From a virus: a stretch of 20,797 bases of DNA. Shown here in pieces: positions 6,929 through 14,150 of the stretch. Made by a program: the position numbers and the translations under genes. Numbering within the stretch: the stretch's first letter is position 1; every line of letters starts with the position of its first letter. The stretch lies in the IMG/VR virus record IMGVR_UViG_3300029267_001796, positions 1 through 20,797 of that record; one strand, written 5' to 3'. The notes under the pieces were generated by a model. It did not search any database. It had not been told where the DNA came from and worked only from the letters and a program-made list of their open reading frames with translations.

Positions 6929-9130
6929 TTATGCAGCGTCAGGGGTAATGGCCCCTTGATCGGCCCCGGCATTGGTGAAGCCACGAAGAATCCATTCCGT
7001 GGCGGAGATGCACTCGACAATGTAGTGGGAGTCAGCAGGTAGGGCGGCTTCGTTGGTTCCATCACTATTAACGTTGTTGATCTTTACGTTGGAGCTTGCT
7101 ACTGTGCGAAGTTCGCATCCGGTAGCATCTGTGATGAGGGTGATCTTCTGACCTACGGTCGGCGGTGGTAGGGTCACGATGTGGTTGGCATTGCCGGAAG
7201 TGATCTCTGCGGTGATGTTTCGACAGGTGGTGATCTTTCCAGTTGTGAGACCGTCGGCAGTAGCGGTAAGGGCTAGGGTTCCTGTTTTGAAGTAGCGGGC
7301 AGACTCGGGAAGGATGTAGATGTCCGGGGTCGTTGCTACGCTGTCAGTAGTGTAAGCAGACTCAGCAATGGCGACTACGTAGTCACCGGCTTCTGCTAGC
7401 TCGAAGGCACCGTCACCACCGAATTCGCCGTCAATTTCAAGCTCATCCCCGATAGCGATGTTGTCGTTGCCGTCTACTGCTGCATTTGCGGTAAAGCCCT
7501 CTGTCTGCAACCAGCCATAGTCACTATCCGGAATGGTAGCATCCTTTACTACAATGCCAAGAAATCTCTCAGCACTCTCTGAAGTACAAATTTCAACTTC
7601 TTCGGCAGTATCCCCAAGCCCCACTCTACGTTGCATGGCGTAGTAGCGGGTCAAGGCTCCGCCGGTGTTGTTCAAGACGTAGCGAATATCCGTTTGTTCA
7701 TGTGGTAAGGTACCGGAGTTGTCCTTGATTACGTTGCAGCCCGCATAGTAGTGGGTGAGGTCAATTGTGGTTTGCCCGGTTCCATCCATGCGGAACGAAT
7801 TCCCCGTGATGGAATTCAAGTAGTGCTCCATGTCGATAGCTTTGGCATTGTTGCCGAGTATGGTAAAGCAGTTGCCCACAATGGAATTGAAATACCCGGT
7901 GTTTACGTGCAGGGCGGTTTGTACATCGTTGGCGATAAGCTCGAACGAGTTGCCCACGATGGTATTCCCATAGCCCACACCAGTCAGGTACATCAAGCCA
8001 GGAGGATCGGTGTCATTGTCATAGAACCGATTGCCTACAATGGTATTCCTATGGGCCCCGAACATTTTTACTGCATAGGCATTCTCACTTAGGTTTGCCC
8101 AGCAGCCATTAAGAGTTACCCTGGTACTGCGGTGCATGACAACCGCATGGCCATGATTATTCGTTATCATAGCGTTGTTGATGCAAGCCTCATCACCTGG
8201 GGCAAGTACGATACCATTGCCATAGCAGCCTTCCTGCCAACAGTCTCCATTCATGCGAACCCCATGCCCGTGATTGATGGTGACCCCATCCCCTCCCGTA
8301 TACCAGACACTTACATTCCTAATATCAATCTCAGCCGTCCAACGGGAAATAACAAGACCATTTTCTCTCGCATCGTAGGCTACTGCTGTGGTCTGCGGCA
8401 CAATGTCAAAGTTATGCAGCCTCACACCCCACACCAAGTGAGAAGCATCATAGCCGTCTTCCAAATGGATTGCAGAGCAATGGGCCCCGGTTGCCATACG
8501 TAGGGTGGTAGCCCCTGTGTCTGCACCTTCCAGGCTAACCTGGGAGGGCACCTCCAAAGCCGAGACAACACGGGTAAAGGTAAGGGTGTCTGGATTCCAG
8601 TTGGTTGTTAGACGACCGTTGAGCTCAATAGTGTCCGGGGTTCCAGAGGTTTTTGCGGTAACCGTGAAAATTACATCGTCTTCACTATCTGCCGGGTCAA
8701 CTCCAGCACCATCATGGGAAAGGCGAAGCAATTCACCTACGTTCACATCGGCAATTGTCCCCGTGGTCCAAGCAGAAACCGCAAGGGTTGTCGGGCTTCC
8801 GGAAGTAGTACAAGTACCTTTCCAGATAGTCTTGCCGGTAGGGTCAGCATAGAAGTATTCTCCAGGGGTGAGCTTCACCACTCCACCCCCATCGGTGCCT
8901 GCCTGAGTCAAAGCCTCTTGGATCTGGATGTTATCTGCGGTGCCATCACATTGCCGCCAAGCAACGAGTTTCCACAACCAGCCTGCATCGGCAGATGCAA
9001 CAACGTATTGTCCGGTAAAAGAGCGGTAGGCTGTCCTGGATAAACCAGGGCCGGCGACGGTAAAGCCAGAGGCAATCAGGATGATGATTACAATTGGTCG
9101 CAAGAGGAAGGTTTTGATACGGTTGAACAT
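6929..9130 (-). CDS. Membrane-anchored right-handed beta-helix protein (tailspike-like)
   Basis: This 733-aa protein starts with a basic cap and a hydrophobic segment at residues 9-26 (LLRPIVIIILIASGFTVA), a membrane anchor or uncleaved signal. Residues 58-95 (W-R-Q-C-DG-x-A-DN-x-x-I-Q-x-A-L...GG-x-V-x-L-x-PG-x-Y) are the usual opening of pectate-lyase-type beta-helices. Many short turns with NTIVGN, NSIVGN and NSITGN repeats follow to about residue 480, as in NosD/tailspike solenoids. Residues about 510-610 resemble a DUF2190-type head decoration domain (DELEIDGEF..AEAGDYVVAIAES). About 650-720 is a small beta-sandwich (IVTLPPPTVGQKITLIT...EWILRGF). Such proteins usually bind or cleave polysaccharide. 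The start follows CGGAGTTGATTCC. It lies 47 bases after the 156-aa membrane protein and just before the GH56-like gene. Confidence 0.75.
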   Translation of the reverse strand: MFNRIKTFLLRPIVIIILIASGFTVAGPGLSRTAYRSFTGQYVVASADAGWLWKLVAWRQCDGTADNIQIQEALTQAGTDGGGVVKLTPGEYFYADPTGKTIWKGTCTTSGSPTTLAVSAWTTGTIADVNVGELLRLSHDGAGVDPADSEDDVIFTVTAKTSGTPDTIELNGRLTTNWNPDTLTFTRVVSALEVPSQVSLEGADTGATTLRMATGAHCSAIHLEDGYDASHLVWGVRLHNFDIVPQTTAVAYDARENGLVISRWTAEIDIRNVSVWYTGGDGVTINHGHGVRMNGDCWQEGCYGNGIVLAPGDEACINNAMITNNHGHAVVMHRSTRVTLNGCWANLSENAYAVKMFGAHRNTIVGNRFYDNDTDPPGLMYLTGVGYGNTIVGNSFELIANDVQTALHVNTGYFNSIVGNCFTILGNNAKAIDMEHYLNSITGNSFRMDGTGQTTIDLTHYYAGCNVIKDNSGTLPHEQTDIRYVLNNTGGALTRYYAMQRRVGLGDTAEEVEICTSESAERFLGIVVKDATIPDSDYGWLQTEGFTANAAVDGNDNIAIGDELEIDGEFGGDGAFELAEAGDYVVAIAESAYTTDSVATTPDIYILPESARYFKTGTLALTATADGLTTGKITTCRNITAEITSGNANHIVTLPPPTVGQKITLITDATGCELRTVASSNVKINNVNSDGTNEAALPADSHYIVECISATEWILRGFTNAGADQGAITPDAA

Positions 9131-9177
9131 GGAATCAACTCCGATTGATCTCTGAAGTCAGTTGGGTTGCCGGGGAT

Positions 9178-9648
9178 CTACTTGCCGTAGAACAAGACGT
9201 TCAAGTGAACGGTTCCAGCCTCGGCGTCAACGACCAGGGATTCAAGATCGCCCTGATACCATCGCTCTCCGCCGATAGAAAGCAGCATTCCGGTAGGCGT
9301 TGCACCCACGGGTGTACCGCCGTCGTCTTGATAGCGGATGTTGCCGTCCTCTGCCTGGATGTAGGCGAGGTATGCCCCTGTTGGAATGGATGGGGTTCCG
9401 GTTGCAGCCGTACCATCCAGAAAGACAGGAGTGCCGGAGACTACGGCAAGCCGGGAATACGATCCGGTAATAGGACGGTACTCGCTCTGAATAACCGCTG
9501 TTTTTGCCAGACCGATACCCGTTCGGGCTTCGACTTTCTGGAGGAGAAAATCCTGCAAGGCCGTTCCGACTGCAATCCCAACGATGATGCAGGCGATGAG
9601 GCCGATTGCTAGACGGAACTTGTTGGTGTGGATAGGGTCGTTGTTCAT
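9178..9648 (-). CDS. Small virion-type protein with N-terminal membrane segment (156 aa)
   Basis: The product has a short polar N-terminus, a hydrophobic helix at residues 14-34 (LAIGLIACIIVGIAVGTALQD) and a beta-rich C-terminal domain. The segment GNIRYQDDGGTPVGATPTGM followed by a W-Y-x-GDLE strand and a closing VHLNVLFYG strand matches a small beta-barrel pattern (R-Y-x-DDG-x-x-P-T-x-x-G-M-x-L) that is frequent in short phage structural proteins downstream of capsid genes. The start follows TTTGGAGAATCAAA and sits only 13 bases from the U-tract of the terminator of the capsid gene. A virion decoration or head-joining role is inferred; the membrane segment is unusual for that role. Confidence 0.65.
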   Translation of the reverse strand: MNNDPIHTNKFRLAIGLIACIIVGIAVGTALQDFLLQKVEARTGIGLAKTAVIQSEYRPITGSYSRLAVVSGTPVFLDGTAATGTPSIPTGAYLAYIQAEDGNIRYQDDGGTPVGATPTGMLLSIGGERWYQGDLESLVVDAEAGTVHLNVLFYGK

Positions 9649-9660
9649 TTTGATTCTCCA

Positions 9661-9697
9661 AATAAAGAACCCTGCGGGGGGCAGACCCGCAGGGTTC
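9661..9697 (-). terminator. Intrinsic terminator after the major capsid gene
   Basis: On the minus strand a perfect 12-bp stem (GAACCCTGCGGG pairing with CCCGCAGGGTTC) with a 7-base loop is followed directly by TTTATTT. It lies 33 bases after the capsid gene stop and just before the ribosome binding site of the 156-aa gene. Downstream tail genes therefore depend on read-through or antitermination. Confidence 0.85.
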
Positions 9698-9729
9698 GTG
9701 GGCCCCGCTGTTTCGGTTAGAGGGAACTG

Positions 9730-10950
9730 CTACGGGAAGTTGATTGTGCCGTCAACAACTGCCCGGGGGATGTAAAGGGCGGGCAGGCAGTTGTCGACTT
9801 CAATCAGATCAAAACCAGAGGGCTGCGTCGTCGGTTCAGCCCATCCAGCGAGGCCAAAGCGTTCTGTCGATTGGGCAACCACGTTTTCCCGAACCAGTTC
9901 GGAACCTTCGTGCAACTCGAACCAAACAGGGCTCGGGTCGGGGCAGAAGTAAGCGTGGTCGTCTGGCACAAACTTGGCGAAGGCGTAGGCCGAGGTACCA
10001 TCCCACACCTTAAGGCCACCATCGTAGACGTGCCAGGTGAGCCAAGGCATGGGCCGAAGAACGATGTCGAATGAGGTATTGCCGTTAATCCTGTCGGGAT
10101 CTCCCGGATCTCCCCATCCGGGGCTGACCCGATAGTCGGTCCACACCGCATTGGCCGATCCGCACGCATTGCGAATCTCCGTGTTGTTGATGACCCAAAC
10201 CCAGGTGGATGAGTTGATCCAGACGTGGCGGAGCGGCATACCGTGCTGGACCTCGAATGCAGCGTTCAGCAGGTGCATCTGAGTCAAGATCGGTGCGTTG
10301 GTAGTGTCCGACCATTTCAGGGTTGCCGTGCCGTTATCGAAAAGCTGTTGAGCCGCATTGTAGCTCGTTGGGATGAGCTTGTTCGCATCCAAGTCCGTCA
10401 TCTCGCATTCGCCGAGGTTGCCGGCAGGAACGCGGTAGTTGATTTCGGGACTGGTCGGTGTTGCGGCATCCCGGAGCAGGATGTTATCGCCTTGCAAGTC
10501 CAGATCGAAACCGCCACGGAACATGCGGGAGATCATGAACTCCCGGGCGTTGTAGAACCGCTGGGCCAGCGTTTCCTCCTGCCTGGTCACGTAGCGTTGT
10601 CCGCGGTTGTCGATTTCTCCCCAGGGACGACCAAGCGGGCGGGTACGATAGAGGCGGGATTCCTCCAAGTGCTTCTTTTCGTGCCCACGCCACATGGTTG
10701 CCGAGACGTGCCCGATTTTCTGCAAGGCAACAGTCGCCGGGCCGGAATCCAAATCGCGGCCGGTGGCAATGTCTCGCACGTTGTCCATGATGTCCCAGCC
10801 GGTAGCATTGCCACCAACCGGATTGATATTGGGACCTCCCGGGAGGCACCCAAGGAATCGTTGGAACACCTGTTGCGGTGTTCTGATCCTGGAGATGACC
10901 CGAGTTACAACCGGGGCCTTCAGGACTTGGGGAAGTGTGATGTTGGCCAT
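9730..10950 (-). CDS. Major capsid protein, probably lambda gpE-type (HK97 fold)
   Basis: The 406-aa product has the length and layout of major capsid proteins of the gpE-like group (PF03864 type). It has a short N-terminal arm with RTPQQVFQRFLG, a strand/helix region with GWDIMDNVRDIATGRDLDSG, a long basic helix (MWRGHEKKHLEESRLYRTRP), the ETLAQRFYNAREFMISRMFRGG helix typical of the gpE central region, and a beta-rich C-terminal half with many Trp. It follows a protease-scaffold and a decoration gene and precedes a strong terminator, exactly the lambda C-D-E order. The start at 10950 is preceded by TTTGGAGACCTTCC. A stable hairpin sits upstream of its leader. About 400 copies per particle would be expected. 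The family was assigned by eye from pattern and context. Confidence 0.75.
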   Translation of the reverse strand: MANITLPQVLKAPVVTRVISRIRTPQQVFQRFLGCLPGGPNINPVGGNATGWDIMDNVRDIATGRDLDSGPATVALQKIGHVSATMWRGHEKKHLEESRLYRTRPLGRPWGEIDNRGQRYVTRQEETLAQRFYNAREFMISRMFRGGFDLDLQGDNILLRDAATPTSPEINYRVPAGNLGECEMTDLDANKLIPTSYNAAQQLFDNGTATLKWSDTTNAPILTQMHLLNAAFEVQHGMPLRHVWINSSTWVWVINNTEIRNACGSANAVWTDYRVSPGWGDPGDPDRINGNTSFDIVLRPMPWLTWHVYDGGLKVWDGTSAYAFAKFVPDDHAYFCPDPSPVWFELHEGSELVRENVVAQSTERFGLAGWAEPTTQPSGFDLIEVDNCLPALYIPRAVVDGTINFP

Positions 10951-10976
10951 GGAAGGTCTCCAAAGTTGGTGTTAGA

Positions 10977-11022
10977 AGGAAGGGGCTGATCTGCGGGCCT
11001 AGAGTTGGTTCAGCCCCTTCCT
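10977..11022 (-). terminator. Long inverted repeat between decoration and capsid genes
   Basis: AGGAAGGGGCTG and CAGCCCCTTCCT form a perfect 12-bp stem with a 22-base loop in the capsid gene leader, 25 bases after the decoration gene stop. There is no T-run after it on either strand, only TCTAAC on the minus strand. It may be a partial terminator, an attenuator or a 5' stabilising or processing hairpin for the abundant capsid mRNA. Confidence 0.55.
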
Positions 11023-11047
11023 GTTCATCCGAATTTGTCAAGCTGCG

Positions 11048-12595
11048 TTAGGCAGCGTTACGCTCGATTGCCTGTCCACGAACGGTAATGGAACGTGCGG
11101 CTCCGGCCAGATCCTCAACGGCGATGTACGGGATCAAGTCCGTGGTATCATCCAAGGCAGCCGAAGTCTCAACGTGAACGCCGTTGATGTAGAACCGGGC
11201 TTTCCGGTCATTACCGATAGCGATCTTGAGATGGTAGTCGGTGTTGGCAAGAACATCTACGTTCGTGTCATGCTCATCATCAGCACCGATTGCAGCCCCG
11301 GACGAAACCGCGAGCCATTGGGTGGTAACAGTCGCATGGTCAGTTCGGTACCAGAAGCAGGCTTGGTCTGCGTCAGTACCGATAGCAGAGGGTGAAGCTA
11401 CTGCCAGTTTAAGGCCGGCAATGATTGCCATGTTGGTGACAGCAGCACCCGTCCGAATACGGCACTCCCAGATAGTTTCCTGGTCAGTGCCCCAGGTGAT
11501 GTTGGCCCACGGAGTCAGGTTTGTGTCCTGATGTGGGCCGAGAATTACCTGGTCATTACCACCACCGTCCGTCTCTAGGGTAATGCCACCTTCGGCATCG
11601 TAGGTCACGTCATCGTCAGATGCACCGGTACCACTGATCTCGAAGTGTGGATCACAGACCAGCATGGCTGCAATCTCTGCCGCCGTTGCACCATCGTTTC
11701 CATCGTCGGCGGAGGAAGGTGCAATGGAGGCGTTGAGTTGCGGCAGACCGAATTCCCCGGCAGTCCATTCCAGCCGATAACGGTTGCCGGAGAACTTATC
11801 CACGTCACCTTGACTGTGAATGGCGATGTACTTGGTTGTCGAAATGCCGATGATCTCGACAAACTCGCCAATATGGGGCTGCATGGCAACGGCTTCACAG
11901 GTCGCATCCCCATCGGCGATGATGGGTGCCCCGGAGGCTGCCATGATGATAACTTCATTCGGGTTTGCAACGTAGAACCCGAAGCGATAGCCCTCTTTAG
12001 GCCCTGTGGCCGGCAAGGTGAACGTGACGCTACCGGTTGCCCCGTTGTTGGTGAAGAGGACGTTGTTGTCCGCTTCGACAAGCGTGGCGTCTGCGGTAAT
12101 GTCGCGGGTGTCACGCCATCCACCGAAGACGTTCATCTGCGGCTCATCGTCGAACACGGCACGGTTCTGGAATTGCTGGCGAACCTGTTGCTCCCAGTTC
12201 TGGCCGTTGATGCCACGGGTGGTGGTGCCCGAAACAATGAAGCCGGAGGGCTTCATGGGACCGGCAACCATGATGTGACCTCGGAGTCGATCCAGGTTGG
12301 CACCGGCGGCTTGCATCTTCTGCTCGTGCATGAGCACACCGAAGATGTACTGGGTGCCGTCTGTTGCGGTGGAATCCCACTGCTTGAGCTTGCCGGTGGA
12401 TGCTACCTTGCCCATCAAAAGACCGGCAGGGAGCGTGTCCAGGTCGGTTCCACCGTCGTTGTAGCGTGAGGCACCGTCGATAAGGCAGGGAAGGGTAATG
12501 ACGTTATCACGCCGTCCCCACCAAATGATGTCCTCAGTGTTGAAAAGGGCTTCCCGGATTCCGGGGATCGCGGAATGATACTCGAAATTCAACAT
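11048..12595 (-). CDS. Capsid decoration protein fused to beta-sandwich and lectin-like domains
   Basis: The 515-aa protein looks modular. Residues 40-125 (LPAGLLMGKV...WDSTATDGTQYIFGVLMHE...RGHIMVAGPM) resemble the lambda gpD-type head decoration domain, where small trimers stabilise the capsid. Residues 165-265 form a beta domain (SVTFTLPATGPKEGYRFGF, then EVIIMAASG, CEAVAMQPHIGEFVEIIG). Residues about 300-512 resemble a concanavalin A/LamG-type jelly roll, with WANITWGTDQETIWECRIRT, ACFWYRTDH and DYHLKIAIGNDRKARFYING as typical strands. It sits between protease-scaffold and capsid genes, as gpD does. Lambda gpD is only about 110 aa, so the two C-terminal domains are additions that would project from the capsid and could bind glycans. 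The start follows TTAGGAGAGTCCA. Confidence 0.7.
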   Translation of the reverse strand: MLNFEYHSAIPGIREALFNTEDIIWWGRRDNVITLPCLIDGASRYNDGGTDLDTLPAGLLMGKVASTGKLKQWDSTATDGTQYIFGVLMHEQKMQAAGANLDRLRGHIMVAGPMKPSGFIVSGTTTRGINGQNWEQQVRQQFQNRAVFDDEPQMNVFGGWRDTRDITADATLVEADNNVLFTNNGATGSVTFTLPATGPKEGYRFGFYVANPNEVIIMAASGAPIIADGDATCEAVAMQPHIGEFVEIIGISTTKYIAIHSQGDVDKFSGNRYRLEWTAGEFGLPQLNASIAPSSADDGNDGATAAEIAAMLVCDPHFEISGTGASDDDVTYDAEGGITLETDGGGNDQVILGPHQDTNLTPWANITWGTDQETIWECRIRTGAAVTNMAIIAGLKLAVASPSAIGTDADQACFWYRTDHATVTTQWLAVSSGAAIGADDEHDTNVDVLANTDYHLKIAIGNDRKARFYINGVHVETSAALDDTTDLIPYIAVEDLAGAARSITVRGQAIERNAA

Positions 12596-12634
12596 TGGAC
12601 TCTCCTAAGACTGCTGCTGTTCTCTCCCTTTATT

Positions 12635-12653
12635 GGGCAACGACAAGTTGCCC
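12635..12653 (-). other. Short hairpin between protease-scaffold and decoration genes
   Basis: GGGCAAC and GTTGCCC form a perfect 7-bp stem with a 5-base loop in the 60-base gap. It has no T-tract (AATAAAGG follows on the minus strand), so it is at best a weak terminator or an mRNA-processing or stability hairpin. Confidence 0.4.
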
Positions 12654-12655
12654 GT

Positions 12656-13192
12656 TCACTCTTTTCTGGAGGGAGAAGCAAGGCCAGCGTTTTGAAGTTG
12701 TGCGTCTGCCGCTTTGTCCGCATCTTCCTCGGAAATGGCATTCATGCCGCTTTCCAACATGGACTCGGGGATCTCTTGCTCGAAGGCAAAGCGAAGCCCT
12801 TCGGGTTTCTTGGGCGATCCGTTTTCGTCGGACAGGATGCTCGCAAGGGAACCGAACCCCGTGGAATTGGAAGGCAGGTCTTCCAGGATTCCAAGCACGT
12901 TGTCCAACTCCGTGGTGGCTTGCTTGCCGTCTGCACCAAGGCTGAACTCGAAGGCTTCGATCATCGGCTTCAGCTTATTGGTTGCAACGGCCGGGGTGAT
13001 GCGACCTTGCTCCACGAGTCGTTCGACCCGGGACACGTAGGTCTTTTTGGCAGAGTCGGTGGCGAAGGCCAAGGCGTGCTTGACGGTATCGTCCTTTGCC
13101 TCGGCTTTGCCGACGATTTCCTGGAATTGCTTGCACTCGTCTTCGGAGGCAAACTCCAGGGACTTGCCGTCCTGTGATACCTTGACTTTCAT
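12656..13192 (-). CDS. Possible nested scaffold protein from an internal start
   Basis: Inside the protease-scaffold gene, the codons for M-G-E-N-L-M contain GGGAGAGAACCTG immediately before an in-frame ATG at 13192. This closely resembles the ribosome binding site of the tail tube gene (GGGAGAACCTAATC). Translation from here would give a 178-aa scaffold beginning MKVKVSQDGK without the protease. Nested, in-frame scaffold genes are known in lambda (Nu3 in C) and Mu (Z in I). The acidic linker just upstream is the expected junction. Confidence 0.5.
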   Translation of the reverse strand: MKVKVSQDGKSLEFASEDECKQFQEIVGKAEAKDDTVKHALAFATDSAKKTYVSRVERLVEQGRITPAVATNKLKPMIEAFEFSLGADGKQATTELDNVLGILEDLPSNSTGFGSLASILSDENGSPKKPEGLRFAFEQEIPESMLESGMNAISEEDADKAADAQLQNAGLASPSRKE

Positions 13193-13972
13193 CAGGTTCT
13201 CTCCCATAGCGATTGGAAGTGGTTTCTCAGTGGGTTTGCCGGCTTGGTCTTGATTTTGACCGGCCGGGGTACCCTCCGATGTCTGACTGCCCTTGATGGC
13301 TTGAACTGCGGTGACGATGCGTTCCACCACATTCTCTGCGTTCGTGTCGCTTGGAAGAACGACGCCAACTTGAGCAAGGGCAGCAACAGCATCCGAAACG
13401 GATGCGTTGTTCGCTTCGATGGACCCGGCTTGATTCTCCGGTTCCTTTGGTTCCTGAACGGTGTCGGCGAAGAGGAGTTGAGAAAGTGCAAGGGCCATGG
13501 CGGGTTCGCCCTTGTGCTTCGTCTTCACTTTCTCGAAGTTGGTCTGCCCGGGGGTAACGGGGTGGGTGACCAAGGCAACGTGCATCATGCTCTCGCCCCA
13601 CTCACGCCCCATGCCGTCTTTCCAGTTGGGCAGGACGTAGGGCGAAACCTCTTGGACGGTGGTGCCGACTTTGGAAGCGTCTTCGTCTCGGGGAACGTCA
13701 AGCTGGCCGTACAAGGAACCATCCTTGGCTTGCCATATCTTCTCCCAGAAACCAGCGTTGTTGTCGGCAGCCCGTTCTTCCTTGGAGAGGGGTTTGGATG
13801 CGTCGTGCTTCCAAGGGGCGGGGATTCGCAGCGGGTTCTCGGCGGAGGTCATTTGATCAAAGGCCGTTGCCCACTGCTTCAGTCGATCATGGCTCAGATG
13901 AACACGTTCGGGTCCGGTGGGGGTTGAAGCCTCATACGTGCCCGGTCGGGCAATGAGCTTGGTGAACTTCAT
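12656..13972 (-). CDS. Prohead protease-scaffold fusion (Mu gpI-like)
   Basis: The start at 13972 is chosen because GGAGGAAACA directly precedes the ATG; 438 aa result. Residues 1-145 resemble Mu-like prohead proteases: FTKLIARPGTYEAS at the N-terminus, PAPWKHD (H56, candidate catalytic His), a DGSLYGQLDV strand, QEVSPY (S110, candidate nucleophile) and SMMHVALVTHPV, the usual strand that closes this fold. Residues 155-260 are a low-complexity acidic linker with many Gln, Ala and Thr. Residues 261-438 are charged and helical, typical of a scaffold. The protease would cleave the scaffold and itself during capsid maturation. A likely internal start at 13192 would give the scaffold alone. It is the first gene after a sigma70-like promoter and is followed by decoration and capsid genes. 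Confidence 0.75.
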   Translation of the reverse strand: MKFTKLIARPGTYEASTPTGPERVHLSHDRLKQWATAFDQMTSAENPLRIPAPWKHDASKPLSKEERAADNNAGFWEKIWQAKDGSLYGQLDVPRDEDASKVGTTVQEVSPYVLPNWKDGMGREWGESMMHVALVTHPVTPGQTNFEKVKTKHKGEPAMALALSQLLFADTVQEPKEPENQAGSIEANNASVSDAVAALAQVGVVLPSDTNAENVVERIVTAVQAIKGSQTSEGTPAGQNQDQAGKPTEKPLPIAMGENLMKVKVSQDGKSLEFASEDECKQFQEIVGKAEAKDDTVKHALAFATDSAKKTYVSRVERLVEQGRITPAVATNKLKPMIEAFEFSLGADGKQATTELDNVLGILEDLPSNSTGFGSLASILSDENGSPKKPEGLRFAFEQEIPESMLESGMNAISEEDADKAADAQLQNAGLASPSRKE

Positions 13973-14024
13973 TGTTTCCTCCGACAATATAGATGTCTGC
14001 GGATCGGACCCTGTTCTGTTCCTC

Positions 14025-14054
14025 ATTCTATTTGTGCAATTTCAGGTTGGTCAA
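14025..14054 (-). promoter_or_regulatory. Sigma70-like promoter for the capsid operon
   Basis: On the minus strand TTGACC (5 of 6 consensus bases) is separated by 18 bases from TAGAAT (5 of 6). It points at the protease-scaffold gene, whose ATG is about 45 bases downstream of the expected transcription start. No equally good promoter is visible for the divergent plus-strand gene. Confidence 0.6.
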
Positions 14055-14150
14055 TAGGAACTGGGTGGTAAAATGGTCTCAGACGGAAGAATTTTCCCCC
14101 AGAAGGATCAAATCAGAGCTAATATAGTCCTAAGACAAAGGAATTAGCCC

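Noticed and set aside
10225-10989. Long plus-strand open frame (about 254 codons) opposite the major capsid gene
   Set aside because: It is antisense to a well supported gene, has no ribosome binding site of the local type and no recognisable pattern; it reflects the codon bias of the capsid gene.
11645-12469. Plus-strand open frame of about 274 codons opposite the decoration gene
   Set aside because: Antisense shadow with no ribosome binding site and biased composition (Gly/Val/His-rich).
13244-13927. Plus-strand open frame of about 227 codons opposite the protease-scaffold gene
   Set aside because: Antisense shadow of a gene with a strong start and recognisable family features.
14047-14128. 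Promoter for the plus-strand 478-aa gene (TTGGTC-N16-TAAAAT, or TATAGT at 14123)
   Set aside because: The first has only three consensus bases in its -35 and overlaps the better minus-strand promoter; the second has no -35.
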